Of a stretch of 64,000 nt of DNA, positions 1 to 14,100 are shown in pieces. The notes under the pieces were generated by a model that did no database searches, was not told where the DNA came from, and saw only the letters and a program-made list of their open reading frames with translations. How positions within the stretch are numbered: the first letter of the stretch is position 1; every line of letters starts with the position of its first letter. A program made the position numbers and the translations under genes. The stretch is from Aradus depressus (lineage: Eukaryota > Arthropoda > Insecta > Hemiptera > Aradidae), in NCBI GenBank assembly GCA_963662175.1, contig OY759217.1, forward strand, positions 52,552,108-52,616,107. Direction: 5' to 3'.

Positions 1-3000
1 ACCCCGTTTCAGTATAGAAGTATAGAACCCGGTAGAAGAGAATGGGCAGATTAGCGAGTCTGAATTTAAAAATCCCAATAACTCCCGATGTAATGAATGT
101 ATCAGCATAAAATTTCGTATTTAAAATTAACATTCATGGAGGACATAACCAGTCAAATTTCAGCGATATCGACCGAGGGGAGGGGGGAGTTCCGGGGTGG
201 GGGCTCAATATTAAAATCCCAATAACTCCCGATGTAATGAATGTATCAACATAAAATTTTGTATTTAAAATTAACATTCATGGAGGACATAACCAGTCAA
301 ATTTCAGCGATATGGATCGAGGGGAGGGGGGAGTTCCGGGGTGGGGGCTCAACTTTAAAATCCCTATAACTGCCGATGTAATTAATGTATCGACATCAAA
401 TTTCGTATTTAAAACTAAAATCCACTTAGGACATAACCAGTCAAATTTCAGCGATATCGGCCCAGGGGAGGGGGGAGTTCCGGGGTGGGGGCTCAACTTT
501 AAAATCCCTATAACTGCCGATGTAATGAATGTATCGACATCAAATTTTGTATTCTAAACCAAAATCCACTTAGGACATCACCAGTAAAATTTCTGCGATA
601 TCGGCTGAGGGGAGGGGGGAGTTCCGGGGAGAGGGCTCAGTTCAAAAAACCACAACCCCCCTCCCTTTCACAATTTCGTGACGTCGCACACTTTTTTTTT
701 CTATTTGGCCTTCAAGATTACTACATATGAAATTTCATGACATTCCGACCATTAATTAATGAGTTAGCACTATTTTTATGCTTAGCCCCCCCCTACAACC
801 CCCCCTTCGGTTCGAAATTTTGGGACGCCACAAAGCCTATCATTTAATCGATCTTGAAAGGATGCTACATGTGAAGTTTCATGAATATCCGTCTAGCCGT
901 TTGGGCGTGATGCTGGAAGAAACATAGAAACAAACCCCGTTTCAGTATAGAAGTATAGAAGCCGGTGGATGATAATGGGCAGATAAGCGAGTCTGAATTT
1001 AAAAATCCCAATAACTCCTGATGTAATGAATGTATAAACATAAAATTTCGTATTTAAAATTAACATTCATGGAGGAAATAACCAGTCAAATTTCAGCGAT
1101 ATCGACCGAGGGGAGGGGGGAGTTCCGGGGTGGGGGCTCAATTTTAAAATCCCTATAACTGCCGATGTAATCAATGTATCGACATCAAATTTCGTATTTG
1201 AAACTAAAATCCACTTAGGACATAACCAGTCAAATTTCAGCGATATCGGCCGAGGGGAGGGGGGAGTTCCGGGGTGGGGGCTCAACTTTAAAATCCCTAT
1301 AACTGCCGATGTAAAGAATGTATCGACATCAAATGTCGTATTTAAAACCAAAATCCACTTAGGACATAACCAGTCAAATTTCAGCGATATCGGCTGAGGG
1401 GAGGGGGGAGTTCCGGGGTGGGGGCTCAATTCAAAAATCCCAATAACTGCCGATGTAATGAATGTATCGACATCAAATTTCGTATTTAAAACTAAAATCC
1501 AATTAGGACATCACCAGTAAACGTTCTGCGATATCGGCCCAGGGGAGGGGGGAGTTCCGGGGTGGGGGCTCAACTTTAAAATCCCTATAACTGCCGATGT
1601 AATGAATGTATCGACATCAAATTTTGTATTCTAAACCAAAATCCACTTAGGACATCACCAGTAAAATTTCTGCGATATCGGCTGAGGGGAGGGGGGAGTT
1701 CCGGGGAGAGGGCTCAGTTCAAAAAACCACAACCCCCCTCCCTTTCACAATTTCGTGACGTCGCACACTTTTTTTTTCTATTTGGCCTTCAAGATTACTA
1801 CATATGAAATTTCATGACATTCCGACCATTAATTAATGAGTTAGCACTATTTTTATGCTTAGCCCCCCCCTACAACCCCCCCTTCGGTTCGAAATTTTGG
1901 GACGCCACAAAGCCTATCATTTAATCGATCTTGAAAGGATGCTACATGTGAAGTTTCATGAATATCCGTCTAGCCGTTTGGGCGTGATGCTGGAAGAAAC
2001 ATAGAAACAAACCCCGTTTCAGTATAGAAGTATAGAAGCCGGTGGATGAGAATGGGCAGATAAGCGAGTCTGAATTTAAAAATCCCAATAACTCCTGATG
2101 TAATGAATGTATAAACATAAAATTTCGTATTTAAAATTAACATTCATGGAGGAAATAACCAGTCAAATTTCAGCGATATCGACCGAGGGGAGGGGGGAGT
2201 TCCGGGGTGGGGGCTCAATTTTAAAATCCCTATAACTGCCGATGTAATCAATGTATCGACATCAAATTTCGTATTTGAAACTAAAATCCACTTAGGACAT
2301 AACCAGTCAAATTTCAGCGATATCGGCCGAGGGGAGGGGGGAGTTCCGGGGTGGGGGCTCAACTTTAAAATCCCTATAACTGCCGATGTAAAGAATGTAT
2401 CGACATCAAATGTCGTATTTAAAACCAAAATCCACTTAGGACATAACCAGTCAAATTTCAGCGATATCGGCTGAGGGGAGGGGGGAGTTCCGGGGTGGGG
2501 GCTCAATTCAAAAATCCCAATAACTGCCGATGTAATGAATGTATCGACATCAAATTTCGTATTTAAAACTAAAATCCAATTAGGACATCACCAGTAAACG
2601 TTCTGCGATCTCGGCTGAGGGGAGGGGGGAGTTCCGGGGAGAGGGCTCAGTTCAAAAAACCACAACCCCCCTCCCTTTCACAATTTCGTGACGTCGCAAA
2701 CTTTTTTTTTCTATTTGGCCTTCAAGATTACTACATATGAAATTTCATGACATTCCGACCATTAATTAATGAGTTAGCACTATTTTTATGCTTAGCCCCC
2801 CCCTACAACCCCCCCTTCGGTTCGAAATTTTGGGACGCCACAAAGCCTATCATTTAATCGATCTTGAAAGGATGCTACATGTGAAGTTTCATGAATATCC
2901 GTCCAGCCGTTTGGGCGTGATGCTGGAAGAAACATAGAAACAAACCCCGTTTCAGTATAGAAGTATAGAAGCCGGTGGATGAGAATGGGCAGATAAACGA

Positions 3001-6000
3001 GTCTGAATTTAAAAATCCCAATAACTCCCGATGTAATGAATGTACCAACATAAAATTTCGTATTTGAAATTAACATTCATGGAGGACATAACCAGTCAAA
3101 TTTCAGCGATATCGACCGAGGGGAGGGGGGAGTTCCGGGGTGGGGGCTCAATTTTAAAATCCCTATAACTGCCGATGTAATCAATGTATCGACATCAAAT
3201 TTCGTATTTAAAACCAAAATCCACTTAGGACATAACCAGTCAAATTTCAGCGATATCGGCTGAGGGGAGGGGGGAGTTCCGGGGTGGGGGCTCAATTCAA
3301 AAATCCCAATAACTGCCGATGTAATGAATGTATCGACATCAAATTTCGTAGTTAAAACTAAATCCACTTAGGACATCACCAGTAAACGTTCTGCGATCTC
3401 GGCTGAGGGGAGGGGGGAGTTCCGGGGAGAGGGCTCAGTTCAAAAAACCACAACCCCCCTCCCTTTCACAATTTCGTGACGTCGCACACTTTTTTTTTCT
3501 ATTTGGCCTTCAAGATTACTACATATGAAATTTCATGACATTCCGACCATTAATTAATGAGTTAGCACTATTTTTATGCTTAGCCCCCCCCTACAACCCC
3601 CCCTTCGATTCGAAATTTTGGGACGCCACAAAGCCTATCATTTAATCGATCTTGAAAGGATGCTACATGTGAAGTTTCATGAATATCCGTCCAGCCGTTT
3701 GGGCGTGATGCTGGAAGAAACATAGAAACAAACCCCGTTTCAGTATAGAAGTATAGAACCCGGTAGAAGAGAATGGGCAGATAAGCGAGTCTGAATTTAA
3801 AAATCCCAATAACTCCCGATGTAATGAATGTATCAACATAAAATTTCGTATTTAAAATTAACATTCATGGAGGAAATAACCAGTCAAATTTCAGCGATAT
3901 CGACCGAGGGGAGGGGGGAGTTCCGGGGTAGGGGCTCAATTGTAAAATCCCTATAACTGCCGATGTAATGAATGTATCGACATCAAATGTCGTATTTAAA
4001 ACCAAAATCCACTTAGGACATAACCAGTCAAATTTCAGCGATATCGGCCGAGGGGAGGGGGGAGTTCCGGGGTGGGGGCTCAATTCAAAAATCCCTATAA
4101 CTGCCGATGTAATGAATGTATCGACATCAAATGTCGTATAAAAAACCAAAATCCACTTAGGACATAACCAGTCAAATTTCAGCGATATCGGCCGAGGGGA
4201 GGGGGGAGTTCTGGGGAGAGGGCTCACTTCAAAAATCCACAACCCCCCTCCCTTTCACAATTTCGTGACGTCGCACACTTTTTTTTCTATTTGGCCTTCA
4301 AGATTACTACATATGAAATTTAATGACAATCCGACCATTAATAAATGAGTTAGCACTATTTTTATGCTTAGCCCCCCCCTTACAACCCCCCCTCTGGTTC
4401 AAAATTTTGGGACGCCACAAAGCCTATTATTTAATCGATCTTGAAAGGATGCTACATGTGAAGTTTCATGAATATCCGTCCAGCCGTTTGGGCGTGATGC
4501 TGGAAGAAACATAGAAACAAACCCCGCTTCAGTATAGAAGTATAGAACCCGGTAGAAGAGAATGGGCAGATTAGCGAGTCTGAATTTAAAAATCCCAATA
4601 ACTCCCGATGTAATGACTGTATCAGCATAAAATTTCGTATTTAAAATTAACATTCATGGAGGACATAACCAGTCAAATTTCAGCGATATCGACCGAGGGG
4701 AGGGGGGAGTTCCGGGGTGGGGGCTCAATTTTAAAATCCCAATAACTCCCGATGTAATGAATGTATCAACATAAAATTTTGTATTTAAAATTAACATTCA
4801 TGGAGGACATAACCAGTCAAATTTCAGCGATATGGACCGAGGGGAGGGGGGAGTTCCGGGGTGGGGGCTCAACTTTAAAATCCCTATAACTGCCGATGTA
4901 ATTAATGTATCGACATCAAATTTCGTATTTAAAACTAAAATCCACTTAGGACATAACCAGTCAAATTTCAGCGATATCGGCCGAGGGGAGGGGGGAGTTC
5001 CGGGGTGGGGGCTCAACTTTAAAATCCCTATAACTGCCGATGTAATGAATGTATCGACATCAAACTTTGTATTTAAAACCAAAATCCACTTAGGACATCA
5101 CCAGTAAAATTTCTGCGATATCGGCTGAGGGGAGGGGGGAGTTCCGGGGAGAGGGCTCAGTTCAAAAAACCACAACCCCCCTCCCTTTCACAATTTCGTG
5201 ACGTCGCACCCTTTTTTTTTCTATTTGGCCTTCAAGATTACTACATATGAAATTTCATGACATTCCGACCATTAATTAATGAGTTAGCACTATTTTTATG
5301 CTTAGCCCCCCCCTACAACCCCCCCTTCGGTTCGAAATTTTGGGACGCCACAAAGCCTATCATTTAATCGATCTTGAAAGGATGCTACATGTGAAGTTTC
5401 ATGAATATCCGTCCAGCCGTTTGGGCGTGATGCTGGAAGAAACATAGAAACAAACCCCGTTTCAGTATAGAAGTATAGAACCCGGTAGAAGAGAATGGGC
5501 AGATTAGCGAGTCTGAATTTAAAAATCCCAATAACTCCCGATGTAATGAATGTATCAGCATAAAATTTCGTATTTAAAATTAACATTCATGGAGGACATA
5601 ACCAGTCAAATTTCAGCGATATCGACCGAGGGGAGGGGGGAGTTCCGGGGTGGGGGCTCAATTTTAAATCCCAATAACTCCCGATGTAATGAATGTATCA
5701 ACATAAAATTTTGTATTTAAAATTAACATTCATGGAGGACATAACCAGTCAAATTTCAGCGATATGGACCGAGGGGAGGGGGGAGTTCCGGGGTGGGGGC
5801 TCAACTTTAAAATCCCTATAACTGCCGATGTAATTAATGTATCGACATCAAATTTCGTATTTAAAACTAAAATCCACTTAGGACATAACCAGTCAAATTT
5901 CAGCGATATCGGCCGAGGGGAGGGGGGAGTTCCGGGGTGGGGGCTCAACTTTAAAATCCCTATAACTGCCAATGTAAAGAATGTATCGACATCAAATGTC

Positions 6001-8108
6001 GTATTTAAAACCAAAATCCACTTAGGACATAACCAGTCAAATTTCAGCGATATCGGCTGAGGGGAGGGGGGAGTTCCGGGGTGGGGGCTCAATTCAAAAA
6101 TCCCAATAACTGCCGATGTAATGAATGTATCGACATCAAATTTCGTATTTAAAACTAAAATCCACTTAGGACATCACCAGTAAACGTTCTGCGATCTCGG
6201 CTGAGGGGAGGGGGGAGTTCCGGGGAGAGGGCTCAGTTCAAAAAACCACAACCCCCCTCCCTTTCACAATTTCGTGACGTCGCACACTTTTTTTTTCTAT
6301 TTGGCCTTCAAGATTACTACATATGAAATTTCATGACATTCCGACCATTAATTAATGAGTTAGCACTATTTTTATGCTTAGCCCCCCCCTACAACCCCCC
6401 CTTCGATTCGAAATTTTGGGACGCCACAAAGCCTATCATTTAATCGATCTTGAAAGGATGCTACATGTGAAGTTTCATGAATATCCGTCCAGCCGTTTGG
6501 GCGTGATGCTGGAAGAAACATAGAAACAAACCCCGTTTCAGTATAGAAGTATAGAACCCGGTAGAAGAGAATGGGCAGATAAGCGAGTCTGAATTTAAAA
6601 ATCCCAATAACTCCCGATGTAATGAATGTATCAACATAAAATTTCGTATTTAAAATTAACATTCATGGAGGAAATAACCAGTCAAATTTCAGCGATATCG
6701 ACCGAGGGGAGGGGGGAGTTCCGGGGTAGGGGCTCAATTTTAAATTCCCTATAACTGCCGATGTAATGAATGTATCGACATCAAATGTCGTATTTAAAAC
6801 CAAAATCCACTTAGGACATAACCAGTCAAATTTCAGCGATATCGGCCGAGGGGAGGGGGGAGTTCCGGGGTGGGGGCTCAATTCAAAAATCCCTATAACT
6901 GCCGATGTAATGAATGTATCGACATCAAATGTCGTATAAAAAACCAAAATCCACTTAGGACATAACCAGTCAAATTTCAGCGATATCGGCCGAGGGGAGG
7001 GGGGAGTTCTGGGGAGAGGGCTCACTTCAAAAATCCACAACCCCCCTCCCTTTCACAATTTCGTGACGTCGCACACTTTTTTTTTCTATTTGGCCTTCAA
7101 GATTACTACATATGAAATTTCATGACATTCCGACCATTAATTAATGAGTTAGCACTATTTTTATGCTTAGCCCCCCCCTACAACCCCCCCTTCGGTTCGA
7201 AATTTTGGGACGCCACAAAGCCTATCATTTAATCGATCTTGAAAGGATGCTACATGTGAAGTTTCATGAATATCCGTCCAGCCGTTTGGGCGTGATGCTG
7301 GAAGAAACATAGAAACAAACCCCGTTTCAGTATAGAAGTATAGAACCCGGTAGAAGAGAATGGGCAGATAAGCGAGTCTGAATTTAAAAATCCCAATAAC
7401 TCCCGATGTAATGAATGTATCAACATAAAATTTCGTATTTAAAATTAACATTCATGGAGGAAATAACCAGTCAAATTTCAGCGATATCGACCGAGGGGAG
7501 GGGGGAGTTCCGGGGTAGGGGCTCAATTTTAAAATCCCTATAACTGCCGATGTAATGAATGTATCGACATCAAATGTCGTATTTAAAACCAAAATCCACT
7601 TAGGACATAACCAGTCAAATTTCAGCGATATCGGCCGAGGGGAGGGGGGAGTTCCGGGGTGGGGGCTCAATTCAAAAATCCCTATAACTGCCGATGTAAT
7701 GAATGTATCGACATCAAATGTCGTATAAAAAACCAAAATCCACTTAGGACATAACCAGTCAAATTTCAGCGATATCGGCCGAGGGGAGGGGGGAGTTCTG
7801 GGGAGAGGGCTCACTTCAAAAATCCACAACCCCCCTCCCTTTCACAATTTCGTGACGTCGCACACTTTTTTTTTCTATTTGGCCTTCAAGATTACTACAT
7901 ATGAAATTTAATGACAATCCGACCATTAATAAATGAGTTAGCACTATTTTTATGCTTAGCCCCCCCCTTACAACCCCCCCTCTGGTTCAAAATTTTGGGA
8001 CGCCACAAAGCCTATTATTTAATCGATCTTGAAAGGATGCTACATGTGAAGTTTCATGAATATCCGTCCAGCCGTTTGGGCGTGATGCTGGAAGAAACAT
8101 AGAAACAA
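1..8108. repeat. Macro-repeat copy 1 (8.1 kb)
   Basis: A string of nine higher-order units with lengths near 933, 1077, 933, 788, 788, 933, 1077, 788 and 790 bp. Base 1 aligns with 8109 at a constant offset of 8,108 over the first 3 kb, down to shared variants such as the GATGATAATGGG change at 968 and 9076. The copy may begin to the left of the window. Confidence 0.85.
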
Positions 8109-11100
8109 ACCCCGTTTCAGTATAGAAGTATAGAACCCGGTAGAAGAGAATGGGCAGATTAGCGAGTCTGAATTTAAAAATCCCAATAACTCCCGATGTA
8201 ATGACTGTATCAGCATAAAATTTCGTATTTAAAATTAACATTCATGGAGGACATAACCAGTCAAATTTCAGCGATATCGACCGAGGGGAGGGGGGAGTTC
8301 CGGGGTGGGGGCTCAATATTAAAATCCCAATAACTCCCGATGTAATGAATGTATCAACATAAAATTTTGTATTTAAAATTAACATTCATGGAGGACATAA
8401 CCAGTCAAATTTCAGCGATATGGATCGAGGGGAGGGGGGAGTTCCGGGGTGGGGGCTCAACTTTAAAATCCCTATAACTGCCGATGTAATTAATGTATCG
8501 ACATCAAATTTCGTATTTAAAACTAAAATCCACTTAGGACATAACCAGTCAAATTTCAGCGATATCGGCCCAGGGGAGGGGGGAGTTCCGGGGTGGGGGC
8601 TCAACTTTAAAATCCCTATAACTGCCGATGTAATGAATGTATCGACATCAAATTTTGTATTCTAAACCAAAATCCACTTAGGACATCACCAGTAAAATTT
8701 CTGCGATATCGGCTGAGGGGAGGGGGGAGTTCCGGGGAGAGGGCTCAGTTCAAAAAACCACAACCCCCCTCCCTTTCACAATTTCGTGACGTCGCACACT
8801 TTTTTTTTCTATTTGGCCTTCAAGATTACTACATATGAAATTTCATGACATTCCGACCATTAATTAATGAGTTAGCACTATTTTTATGCTTAGCCCCCCC
8901 CTACAACCCCCCCTTCGGTTCGAAATTTTGGGACGCCACAAAGCCTATCATTTAATCGATCTTGAAAGGATGCTACATGTGAAGTTTCATGAATATCCGT
9001 CTAGCCGTTTGGGCGTGATGCTGGAAGAAACATAGAAACAAACCCCGTTTCAGTATAGAAGTATAGAAGCCGGTGGATGATAATGGGCAGATAAGCGAGT
9101 CTGAATTTAAAAATCCCAATAACTCCTGATGTAATGAATGTATAAACATAAAATTTCGTATTTAAAATTAACATTCATGGAGGAAATAACCAGTCAAATT
9201 TCAGCGATATCGACCGAGGGGAGGGGGGAGTTCCGGGGTGGGGGCTCAATTTTAAAATCCCTATAACTGCCGATGTAATCAATGTATCGACATCAAATTT
9301 CGTATTTGAAACTAAAATCCACTTAGGACATAACCAGTCAAATTTCAGCGATATCGGCCGAGGGGAGGGGGGAGTTCCGGGGTGGGGGCTCAACTTTAAA
9401 ATCCCTATAACTGCCGATGTAAAGAATGTATCGACATCAAATGTCGTATTTAAAACCAAAATCCACTTAGGACATAACCAGTCAAATTTCAGCGATATCG
9501 GCTGAGGGGAGGGGGGAGTTCCGGGGTGGGGGCTCAATTCAAAAATCCCAATAACTGCCGATGTAATGAATGTATCGACATCAAATTTCGTATTTAAAAC
9601 TAAAATCCAATTAGGACATCACCAGTAAACGTTCTGCGATATCGGCCCAGGGGAGGGGGGAGTTCCGGGGTGGGGGCTCAACTTTAAAATCCCTATAACT
9701 GCCGATGTAATGAATGTATCGACATCAAATTTTGTATTCTAAACCAAAATCCACTTAGGACATCACCAGTAAAATTTCTGCGATATCGGCTGAGGGGAGG
9801 GGGGAGTTCCGGGGAGAGGGCTCAGTTCAAAAAACCACAACCCCCCTCCCTTTCACAATTTCGTGACGTCGCACACTTTTTTTTTCTATTTGGCCTTCAA
9901 GATTACTACATATGAAATTTCATGACATTCCGACCATTAATTAATGAGTTAGCACTATTTTTATGCTTAGCCCCCCCCTACAACCCCCCCTTCGGTTCGA
10001 AATTTTGGGACGCCACAAAGCCTATCATTTAATCGATCTTGAAAGGATGCTACATGTGAAGTTTCATGAATATCCGTCTAGCCGTTTGGGCGTGATGCTG
10101 GAAGAAACATAGAAACAAACCCCGTTTCAGTATAGAAGTATAGAAGCCGGTGGATGAGAATGGGCAGATAAGCGAGTCTGAATTTAAAAATCCCAATAAC
10201 TCCTGATGTAATGAATGTATAAACATAAAATTTCGTATTTAAAATTAACATTCATGGAGGAAATAACCAGTCAAATTTCAGCGATATCGACCGAGGGGAG
10301 GGGGGAGTTCCGGGGTGGGGGCTCAATTTTAAAATCCCTATAACTGCCGATGTAATCAATGTATCGACATCAAATTTCGTATTTGAAACTAAAATCCACT
10401 TAGGACATAACCAGTCAAATTTCAGCGATATCGGCCGAGGGGAGGGGGGAGTTCCGGGGTGGGGGCTCAACTTTAAAATCCCTATAACTGCCGATGTAAA
10501 GAATGTATCGACATCAAATGTCGTATTTAAAACCAAAATCCACTTAGGACATAACCAGTCAAATTTCAGCGATATCGGCTGAGGGGAGGGGGGAGTTCCG
10601 GGGTGGGGGCTCAATTCAAAAATCCCAATAACTGCCGATGTAATGAATGTATCGACATCAAATTTCGTATTTAAAACTAAAATCCAATTAGGACATCACC
10701 AGTAAACGTTCTGCGATCTCGGCTGAGGGGAGGGGGGAGTTCCGGGGAGAGGGCTCAGTTCAAAAAACCACAACCCCCCTCCCTTTCACAATTTCGTGAC
10801 GTCGCAAACTTTTTTTTTCTATTTGGCCTTCAAGATTACTACATATGAAATTTCATGACATTCCGACCATTAATTAATGAGTTAGCACTATTTTTATGCT
10901 TAGCCCCCCCCTACAACCCCCCCTTCGGTTCGAAATTTTGGGACGCCACAAAGCCTATCATTTAATCGATCTTGAAAGGATGCTACATGTGAAGTTTCAT
11001 GAATATCCGTCCAGCCGTTTGGGCGTGATGCTGGAAGAAACATAGAAACAAACCCCGTTTCAGTATAGAAGTATAGAAGCCGGTGGATGAGAATGGGCAG

Positions 11101-14100
11101 ATAAACGAGTCTGAATTTAAAAATCCCAATAACTCCCGATGTAATGAATGTACCAACATAAAATTTCGTATTTGAAATTAACATTCATGGAGGACATAAC
11201 CAGTCAAATTTCAGCGATATCGACCGAGGGGAGGGGGGAGTTCCGGGGTGGGGGCTCAATTTTAAAATCCCTATAACTGCCGATGTAATCAATGTATCGA
11301 CATCAAATTTCGTATTTGAAACTAAAATCCACTTAGGACATAACCAGTCAAATTTCAGCGATATCGGCCGAGGGGAGGGGGGAGTTCCGGGGTGGGGGCT
11401 CAACTTTAAAATCCCTATAACTGCCGATGTAAAGAATGTATCGACATCAAATGTCGTATTTAAAACCAAAATCCACTTAGGACATAACCAGTCAAATTTC
11501 AGCGATATCGGCTGAGGGGAGGGGGGAGTTCCGGGGTGGGGGCTCAATTCAAAAATCCCAATAACTGCCGATGTAATGAATGTATCGACATCAAATTTCG
11601 TATTTAAAACTAAAATCCAATTAGGACATCACCAGTAAACGTTCTGCGATCTCGGCTGAGGGGAGGGGGGAGTTCCGGGGAGAGGGCTCAGTTCAAAAAA
11701 CCACAACCCCCCTCCCTTTCACAATTTCGTGACGTCGCAAACTTTTTTTTTCTATTTGGCCTTCAAGATTACTACATATGAAATTTCATGACATTCCGAC
11801 CATTAATTAATGAGTTAGCACTATTTTTATGCTTAGCCCCCCCCTACAACCCCCCCTTCGGTTCGAAATTTTGGGACGCCACAAAGCCTATCATTTAATC
11901 GATCTTGAAAGGATGCTACATGTGAAGTTTCATGAATATCCGTCCAGCCGTTTGGGCGTGATGCTGGAAGAAACATAGAAACAAACCCCGTTTCAGTATA
12001 GAAGTATAGAAGCCGGTGGATGAGAATGGGCAGATAAACGAGTCTGAATTTAAAAATCCCAATAACTCCCGATGTAATGAATGTACCAACATAAAATTTC
12101 GTATTTGAAATTAACATTCATGGAGGACATAACCAGTCAAATTTCAGCGATATCGACCGAGGGGAGGGGGGAGTTCCGGGGTGGGGGCTCAATTTTAAAA
12201 TCCCTATAACTGCCGATGTAATCAATGTATCGACATCAAATTTCGTATTTAAAACCAAAATCCACTTAGGACATAACCAGTCAAATTTCAGCGATATCGG
12301 CTGAGGGGAGGGGGGAGTTCCGGGGTGGGGGCTCAATTCAAAAATCCCAATAACTGCCGATGTAATGAATGTATCGACATCAAATTTCGTAGTTAAAACT
12401 AAATCCACTTAGGACATCACCAGTAAACGTTCTGCGATCTCGGCTGAGGGGAGGGGGGAGTTCCGGGGAGAGGGCTCAGTTCAAAAAACCACAACCCCCC
12501 TCCCTTTCACAATTTCGTGACGTCGCACACTTTTTTTTTCTATTTGGCCTTCAAGATTACTACATATGAAATTTCATGACATTCCGACCATTAATTAATG
12601 AGTTAGCACTATTTTTATGCTTAGCCCCCCCCTACAACCCCCCCTTCGATTCGAAATTTTGGGACGCCACAAAGCCTATCATTTAATCGATCTTGAAAGG
12701 ATGCTACATGTGAAGTTTCATGAATATCCGTCCAGCCGTTTGGGCGTGATGCTGGAAGAAACATAGAAACAAACCCCGTTTCAGTATAGAAGTATAGAAC
12801 CCGGTAGAAGAGAATGGGCAGATAAGCGAGTCTGAATTTAAAAATCCCAATAACTCCCGATGTAATGAATGTATCAACATAAAATTTCGTATTTAAAATT
12901 AACATTCATGGAGGAAATAACCAGTCAAATTTCAGCGATATCGACCGAGGGGAGGGGGGAGTTCCGGGGTAGGGGCTCAATTGTAAAATCCCTATAACTG
13001 CCGATGTAATGAATGTATCGACATCAAATGTCGTATTTAAAACCAAAATCCACTTAGGACATAACCAGTCAAATTTCAGCGATATCGGCCGAGGGGAGGG
13101 GGGAGTTCCGGGGTGGGGGCTCAATTCAAAAATCCCTATAACTGCCGATGTAATGAATGTATCGACATCAAATGTCGTATAAAAAACCAAAATCCACTTA
13201 GGACATAACCAGTCAAATTTCAGCGATATCGGCCGAGGGGAGGGGGGAGTTCTGGGGAGAGGGCTCACTTCAAAAATCCACAACCCCCCTCCCTTTCACA
13301 ATTTCGTGACGTCGCACACTTTTTTTTCTATTTGGCCTTCAAGATTACTACATATGAAATTTAATGACAATCCGACCATTAATAAATGAGTTAGCACTAT
13401 TTTTATGCTTAGCCCCCCCCTTACAACCCCCCCTCTGGTTCAAAATTTTGGGACGCCACAAAGCCTATTATTTAATCGATCTTGAAAGGATGCTACATGT
13501 GAAGTTTCATGAATATCCGTCCAGCCGTTTGGGCGTGATGCTGGAAGAAACATAGAAACAAACCCCGCTTCAGTATAGAAGTATAGAACCCGGTAGAAGA
13601 GAATGGGCAGATTAGCGAGTCTGAATTTAAAAATCCCAATAACTCCCGATGTAATGACTGTATCAGCATAAAATTTTGTATTTAAAATTAACATTCATGG
13701 AGGACATAACCAGTCAAATTTCAGCGATATGGACCGAGGGGAGGGGGGAGTTCCGGGGTGGGGGCTCAACTTTAAAATCCCTATAACTGCCGATGTAATT
13801 AATGTATCGACATCAAATTTCGTATTTAAAACTAAAATCCACTTAGGACATAACCAGTCAAATTTCAGCGATATCGGCCGAGGGGAGGGGGGAGTTCCGG
13901 GGTGGGGGCTCAACTTTAAAATCCCTATAACTGCCGATGTAATGAATGTATCGACATCAAACTTTGTATTTAAAACCAAAATCCACTTAGGACATCACCA
14001 GTAAAATTTCTGCGATATCGGCTGAGGGGAGGGGGGAGTTCCGGGGAGAGGGCTCAGTTCAAAAAACCACAACCCCCCTCCCTTTCACAATTTCGTGACG